Assembly (NCBI RefSeq): GCF_001866665.1 | Contig: NZ_MLYO01000076.1 | Coordinates: 62,001-126,000, forward strand | Source of the DNA: Streptomyces monashensis | Lineage (GTDB): Bacteria > Actinomycetota > Actinomycetes > Streptomycetales > Streptomycetaceae | Reading direction: 5' to 3' | DNA length: 64,000 nucleotides | Shown: in pieces, positions 60,227 through 64,000 of the stretch | How the letters are laid out: every line of letters starts with the position of its first letter | Numbering within the stretch: the stretch's first letter is position 1 | Notes under the pieces: generated by a model | Told to the model about the DNA's origin: nothing | The model's database searches: none | The model's input: only the letters and a program-made list of their open reading frames with translations | Program-made: the position numbers and the translations under genes

Positions 60227-61006
60227 GTGGGTGCGGTGGGCGGTCGGTCAGCTCCCGAACGGTCCGCTTCCGAGCGGCTGCTGGCCGTGCTCGACGCGTT
60301 CGACCACGAGCATCCGGCCCTGTCGCTGACGGACATCAGCCGCCGGGCCGGGCTCAGCCTCACCACCGCGCACCGGCTGGCGGGGGCCCTGACCGCGTGG
60401 GGCGCGCTGGAGCGCGACGCGTCCGGCGTCTACCACGTGGGGCTGCGCCTGTGGGAGGTGGCCGCGCTCGCCCCGCGCGGTCTCGCCCTGCGCCAGCCGG
60501 CGCTGCCGTATCTGGAGGACCTGTACGAGGCGACGCACGAGAACGTGCAGCTGGCGGTGCGGGACGGCACGGAGGCCGTCTACGTCGAGTGGCTGCAGGG
60601 CCGTTCGGCGGTGGGCGTGCACATCCGCGTCGGCGCTCACTGGCCGCTGCACGCCACCGGCGTCGGCCTCGCCCTCCTCGCGCACGCCGACCCGGCCGTC
60701 CAGGAGGAGTACTGCGCGGGGCCGCTCGCCTCGTTCACCCCGTACACGCTCACCGACCCGCCAGGGCTGCGGCGCACGCTCGCCGAAGTACGCCGCTCGG
60801 GCGTGGCGGTGAGCGAGCGTCAGGTCACGCAGGACGCGCTGTCCGTGGCAGCGGCCGTACGCGGCCCGGGCGGGGAGGTGGTCGCGGCGGTGTCGGTGGT
60901 GGTGCCCCGGGACGGCGCCCAGGTACCGGTACTGGCTCCGGCGGTCCGGATGGCGGGCCGGGGGATCTCCCGGGCCCTGGGCTGGCGGCCGGGCGACGCG
61001 GTCTGA
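60227..61006 (+). CDS. IclR-family transcriptional regulator
   Basis: A 259-residue IclR-family protein. The winged helix is ASERLLAVLDAF, then LSLTDISRRAGLSLTTAHRLAGALTAWGALERD, and the effector domain shows GTEAVYVEWLQG, VGAHWPLHATGVGLALLAH and GEVVAAVSVVVP. GTG 60227 is taken; GTG 60236 gives better ribosome spacing and is equally likely. Its neighbours are the PHP gene upstream and the GH16 gene downstream, either of which could be its target. The 24-bp palindrome before it is a natural operator candidate. Confidence 0.9.
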   Translation: MGAVGGRSAPERSASERLLAVLDAFDHEHPALSLTDISRRAGLSLTTAHRLAGALTAWGALERDASGVYHVGLRLWEVAALAPRGLALRQPALPYLEDLYEATHENVQLAVRDGTEAVYVEWLQGRSAVGVHIRVGAHWPLHATGVGLALLAHADPAVQEEYCAGPLASFTPYTLTDPPGLRRTLAEVRRSGVAVSERQVTQDALSVAAAVRGPGGEVVAAVSVVVPRDGAQVPVLAPAVRMAGRGISRALGWRPGDAV

Positions 61007-61071
61007 GCGGGTACGGGTGGCTTCAGCCCGTGAACTCCCCCGCGAATCCAGCACTTTCCTTGTTTCAAGGC

Positions 61072-61149
61072 TTGACGGCCGCAGGGGCGGGGAGCACATT
61101 GGCGGCACCCTGAGAGCGCTCTCAGGCGACCTGCCGCGGAGCGCTCTCA
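61072..61149 (+). promoter_or_regulatory. GH16 promoter with LacI-type operator
   Basis: TTGACG (61072-61077), 17 bases, CACATT (61095-61100). The perfect palindrome TGAGAGCGCTCTCA (61111-61124) overlaps the expected transcription start, and a degenerate second copy lies at 61136-61149. The known CebR site is TGGGAGCGCTCCCA, so a CebR-like LacI regulator is the likely controller. Confidence 0.7.
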
Positions 61150-61224
61150 CACCTCGTGCACACCCCGCAAGTCCCCGTAACCCGCAACTCCTGTACCCCG
61201 CACCCCCGTACCCGGGAGGCCCCC

Positions 61225-62634
61225 ATGAACGCACCCTCCGGAATACCCAGACCCAGACCCCCGCGGCGCCGGCCCCTGCGCCGCGCGCTCGTCGCCGTCG
61301 TCGCGACGCTCGGTCTGTCCGCGGCCCTCGCCACGGCCGCCACCGCGCCCGCGAACGCCTCCGCGCCCGCGCCCCCGTCGGGCTGGTCCCAGGTCTTCCT
61401 GGACGACTTCAACGGGGCGGCAGGCTCCGGCGTGAACACCTCCGACTGGCAGTACGACACCGGGACTTCGTACCCGGGCGGCGCCGCGAACTGGGGCACC
61501 GGCGAGGTCGAGTCGATGACGTCGAGCACGAACAACGTGGCGCTGGACGGCAACGGCGACCTGCTCATCACCCCGCGCCGGGACGCCTCCGGCAACTGGA
61601 CCTCGGGCCGTATCGAGACCACCCGCACCGACTTCCAGCCCCCGACCGGCGGCAAGCTGCGCGTGGAGGCCCGGATCCAGATGCCGAACGTGACCGGGGA
61701 CGCGGCCGCCGGCTACTGGCCCGCTTTCTGGATGCTGGGCGCGCCGTTCCGCGGCAACTACCAGAACTGGCCGGGCGTCGGCGAGCTGGACATCATGGAG
61801 AACGTCAACGGCCTGAACAAGACCTGGGCCACGATGCACTGCGGCACCAGCCCCGGCGGCCCCTGCAACGAGACCACCGGCCTCGGCAACTCCACCGCCT
61901 GTCCGAACACCACCTGCCAGTCCGGCTTCCACACCTACACGACGGAGTGGGACCGCTCGGTGAGCCCGGAGGCGATCCGCTTCTACGTCGACGGCGTCAA
62001 CTACCAGACGGTCACGGCGAACCAGGTGGACGCGACGACGTGGGCCAACGCCACGAACCACGGTTTCTTCGTGATCCTGAACGTGGCCATGGGCGGTGGC
62101 TTCCCCGGGGCGTTCGGCGGCGGCCCGACCGGCGCCACCGACCCGGGGCACCCGATGGTCGTGGACTACGTCCAGGTGCTCCAGTCCGGCGGCAGCGGCG
62201 GCGGCACTCCCCCGCCGGGCAACCGGGACGCCTACAGCCCGATCCAGGCCGAGTCGTACGACGGCCAGTCCGGCATCGGCACCGAGACGACCACGGACAC
62301 CGGCGGCGGGCAGGACATCGGCTACATCGCGAACGGCGACTGGGCGTCGTACAAGGGCGTGAACTTCGGCTCCACGGCGGCCACGCAGTTCTACGCCCGG
62401 GTGGCGAGCGGGGCCGCGTCCGGGGTGAGCGGTCTGGTCCAGGTGCGGCTGGACAGCCCGACCAGTCCCCCGATCGGCAGCTTCTCCGTGGCCAACACCG
62501 GTGGCTGGCAGTCCTGGCAGACCATCCCGGCCAACATCGGCCCGGCGACCGGCACCCACGACGTCTATCTGACCTTCGCCAGCGGCCAGCCGGCGGACTT
62601 CGTGAACGTGAACTGGTTCGACTTCGGGCACTGA
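61225..62634 (+). CDS. Secreted GH16 endo-beta-glucanase with CBM6-like domain
   Basis: A 469-residue secreted enzyme. A long signal peptide with a basic head (about residues 1-50, ending ANASA) precedes a GH16 domain (about 55-325) with catalytic motif GELDIMENV near residue 187 and aromatic cleft residues (YWPAFWMLG). A Gly/Pro linker leads to a CBM6-like domain (about 340-469; YSPIQAESYDGQSGI, GQDIGYIANGDWASYKGV). This is the layout of laminarinase/endo-1,3-beta-glucanases. ATG 61225 has GGGAGG upstream. Its promoter carries a CebR-like palindrome. Confidence 0.93.
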   Translation: MNAPSGIPRPRPPRRRPLRRALVAVVATLGLSAALATAATAPANASAPAPPSGWSQVFLDDFNGAAGSGVNTSDWQYDTGTSYPGGAANWGTGEVESMTSSTNNVALDGNGDLLITPRRDASGNWTSGRIETTRTDFQPPTGGKLRVEARIQMPNVTGDAAAGYWPAFWMLGAPFRGNYQNWPGVGELDIMENVNGLNKTWATMHCGTSPGGPCNETTGLGNSTACPNTTCQSGFHTYTTEWDRSVSPEAIRFYVDGVNYQTVTANQVDATTWANATNHGFFVILNVAMGGGFPGAFGGGPTGATDPGHPMVVDYVQVLQSGGSGGGTPPPGNRDAYSPIQAESYDGQSGIGTETTTDTGGGQDIGYIANGDWASYKGVNFGSTAATQFYARVASGAASGVSGLVQVRLDSPTSPPIGSFSVANTGGWQSWQTIPANIGPATGTHDVYLTFASGQPADFVNVNWFDFGH

Positions 62635-62654
62635 CGCCGCCCGGAGGCGGTAGG

Positions 62655-62690
62655 GAGGGTGGCTGCACGCGCATGCGTGGAGCCACCCTC
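62655..62690. terminator. Hairpin between convergent GH16 and AraC genes
   Basis: GAGGGTGGCT (62655-62664) pairs perfectly with AGCCACCCTC (62681-62690). The interior CACGC/GCGTG extends the stem after one mismatch. Confidence 0.82.
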
Positions 62691-62711
62691 TCGTGCGTCT
62701 CCGGGCGCCTC

Positions 62712-63635
62712 TCAGCGCAGCTCCGCCCGGAACCCCACCGGTGTCCGGCCGGTGTGCAGCTGGAAGAACTTGGAGAAGTTCGCCGCGTCGGGGAAGCCGA
62801 CGGCCGCGCCGACACGGCCGATCGGCAGGTCGGTGTGCGCGAGGAGGCGTTTGGCCTCCAGGATCACGCGTTTGTCGATGAAGCCCTTCGGGGTCCCACC
62901 GGTGGCGGCGCGCACGGCGCGTACGAGGGTGCGGCGGGAGTAACCGAGGGCGTCGGCGTAGGCGCTGACGCTGTGGTTGGCGGCGAAGCCCTGCTCGACG
63001 GCGTCCCGGAACCGGGTGAAGGTGCTGTCCGTCTGTTGCCGGGAGGCCTCGGCGGAACTGGCCGCGAGGTGGGCGAGGCGCAGCAGGAACGCGGTGAGCG
63101 AATGCCGGAGGACGGCGGTGTGCAGGCTGAGCGGGAGGGTGGCGGTGTCCTCGTACTCGCGGTGGAGCTGGTCGAGGGCGGCCTGCAGGGCAGCCAGCTG
63201 GGCCGGGTCGGGGTGGAGCAGGGGCGGGAGGTCGTAGCGGTACAGGCCGGTGGCCTCGACGGTGGCGCGCGGCAGGAAACCGGGCTGCATGGTGAGGACG
63301 GTTCCGTGGTACGCGCTCTCGCGGGAGAAGCGGTGGACCTGTCCCGGGCGGATCCACAGCAGGTCGCCCGCCGAGGCCTCGTACTCGGCGAAGTCGATCA
63401 TGTGGCGTACGGGGCCCTCGGTGAAGAGCATGACGACGTGGAAGTCGATGCGGTGGACGCGCTCCAGCGGGGCGTCGGCGTGCCAGGTGCGGCCGGTGCC
63501 CATGGGGCCGACCTGCATGCCGACACGGCCGACGGCCAGCTCGGTCGGGAAGGGGAAGGTCCTGATCCCGCCACCGTCTGCGTCGCTGTCGCCGTCCGTG
63601 GCACTGCCGTCAGCTTGTGGCGTTCTGTCAGCCAT
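62712..63635 (-). CDS. AraC-family transcriptional regulator
   Basis: A 307-residue regulator. A cupin-like sensor domain (about residues 25-175; DFHVVMLFTEGPVRHMIDF, GDLLWIRPGQVHRF) precedes a C-terminal double helix-turn-helix (about 205-305; VSAYADALGYSRRTLVRAVRAATGGTP, IGRVGAAVGFPDAANFSKFFQLHTGRTP). ATG 63635 is adjacent to AGGAC; an ATG at 63695 is a possible earlier start. It is divergent from transketolase, whose leader carries a 15-bp palindrome. Target unknown. Confidence 0.9.
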   Translation of the reverse strand: MADRTPQADGSATDGDSDADGGGIRTFPFPTELAVGRVGMQVGPMGTGRTWHADAPLERVHRIDFHVVMLFTEGPVRHMIDFAEYEASAGDLLWIRPGQVHRFSRESAYHGTVLTMQPGFLPRATVEATGLYRYDLPPLLHPDPAQLAALQAALDQLHREYEDTATLPLSLHTAVLRHSLTAFLLRLAHLAASSAEASRQQTDSTFTRFRDAVEQGFAANHSVSAYADALGYSRRTLVRAVRAATGGTPKGFIDKRVILEAKRLLAHTDLPIGRVGAAVGFPDAANFSKFFQLHTGRTPVGFRAELR

Positions 63636-63713
63636 GTCCTGTTCGCGCCGTCCATGTTCCGTGATCGCTGTCCCAGATTCACCACAGACTGACACACCCC
63701 GACCTTCCTTCTA

Positions 63714-63728
63714 AAAAGTCAGACTTTT
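63714..63728. promoter_or_regulatory. 15-bp palindrome upstream of transketolase
   Basis: AAAAGTC-A-GACTTTT, AT-rich and perfectly symmetric around one base, lies 54 bases before the transketolase start in the region divergent from araC. The size suits a GntR-type dimer; no regulator is assigned. Confidence 0.55.
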
Positions 63729-63781
63729 AAGTTTGAACGCGTCCGGCCAGCCATTGCGCACTGAACGAGGATTTCTTGAAG

Positions 63782-64000
63782 ATGAGCACGCAGACTTCCG
63801 ACGGCTTCGAGTGGACCGACCTGGACCGGCGCGCCGTCGACACGGCCCGTCTGCTGGCGGCCGACGCGGTGCAGAAGGTCGGCAACGGGCATCCGGGCAC
63901 GGCGATGAGCCTGGCGCCTGCCGCGTACACGATCTTTCAGAAGGTGATGCGTCATGACCCCGCCGACCCGGAGTGGGCCGGTCGTGACCGCTTCGTCCTC
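63782..64000 (+). CDS. tkt: Transketolase, 3' end outside window
   Basis: The first 73 codons of a transketolase of the pentose-phosphate pathway. The N-terminus (DLDRRAVDTARLLAADAVQKVGNGHPGTAMSLAP, then YTIFQKVMRHDPADPEWAGRDRFVL) contains the early GNGHPG thiamine-diphosphate-site segment. ATG 63782 follows GAGGA and GAAG. The rest of the gene lies beyond base 64000. An AT-rich palindrome upstream suggests it is regulated here, unlike a purely housekeeping copy. Confidence 0.94.
   Translation, partial: MSTQTSDGFEWTDLDRRAVDTARLLAADAVQKVGNGHPGTAMSLAPAAYTIFQKVMRHDPADPEWAGRDRFVL

Overview
The window is a GC-rich actinobacterial chromosome segment and almost certainly comes from a Streptomyces. 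The signs are very high GC at third codon positions, GTG and TTG starts, a WhiB-family regulator, DUF2510 proteins, Tat signal peptides and a fused pcaL. From memory, the gene order resembles the S. coelicolor interval that runs from its pca operon to a transketolase gene, with the Sfp-type phosphopantetheinyl transferase between them. No tRNA, rRNA, CRISPR array, integrase or transposase was seen.

Layout. 1-10.8 kb holds housekeeping and stress genes: the end of an ABC-F protein, a DDAH-type hydrolase, an acyl-ACP desaturase under a striking triple operator, a WhiB-like protein, a VOC protein, a LacI regulator, an ornithine cyclodeaminase homologue, a divergent LigD-polymerase and ATP-dependent ligase pair, and a DUF3048 lipoprotein. 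10.8-17 kb is the protocatechuate (beta-ketoadipate) operon pcaIJ-[F]-HGBL with divergent pcaV, but pcaF is reduced to 46 codons. 17-17.2 kb is an unusual cluster of short repeats. 17.2-29.9 kb carries a large regulator-like ATPase with a TTA codon, two DUF2510 proteins, a TetR/PAP2/DMT-transporter group, a scramblase-like protein, phospholipase C, htpG and a cold-shock-domain protein. 30-32.1 kb is vanAB, which feeds vanillate to protocatechuate and so into pca. 32.1-40.4 kb is an alpha-glucan unit: a secreted beta-helix glucanase, an alpha-glucosidase, an ABC importer and a LacI regulator. 40.4-46 kb has an MmyB-like protein, an XRE regulator with an ImmA-like metallopeptidase, a small damage-promoter gene, a PPTase, a phosphoesterase and an ATP-grasp enzyme. 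46-56.5 kb is a sugar locus with GH38, GH4, DeoR, PfkB and an ABC importer whose binding protein carries a premature TAA and whose terminal GH2 gene is a remnant. 56.5-64 kb contains two Tat-exported phosphoesterase/PHP proteins, IclR, a GH16 glucanase, an AraC regulator and the start of transketolase.

Main points of interest: (1) a dispersed word family, GT[C/A]GACnGTATrC, clustered at 17 kb and found again as AT-richer patches inside sugar genes at 34.6, 38.7, 47.1 and 50.4 kb; (2) decay of pcaF and of the 52-56 kb sugar operon; (3) a 15-bp-period triple operator before the desaturase; (4) three promoters of the RecA-NDp/PafBC type (TTGTCAGTG-N8-CAnnCT), one of them reading antisense into the LigD-polymerase gene; (5) an ImmR/ImmA-like regulator-protease pair. 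All calls rest on reading the sequence and recalled family knowledge; no search was run.
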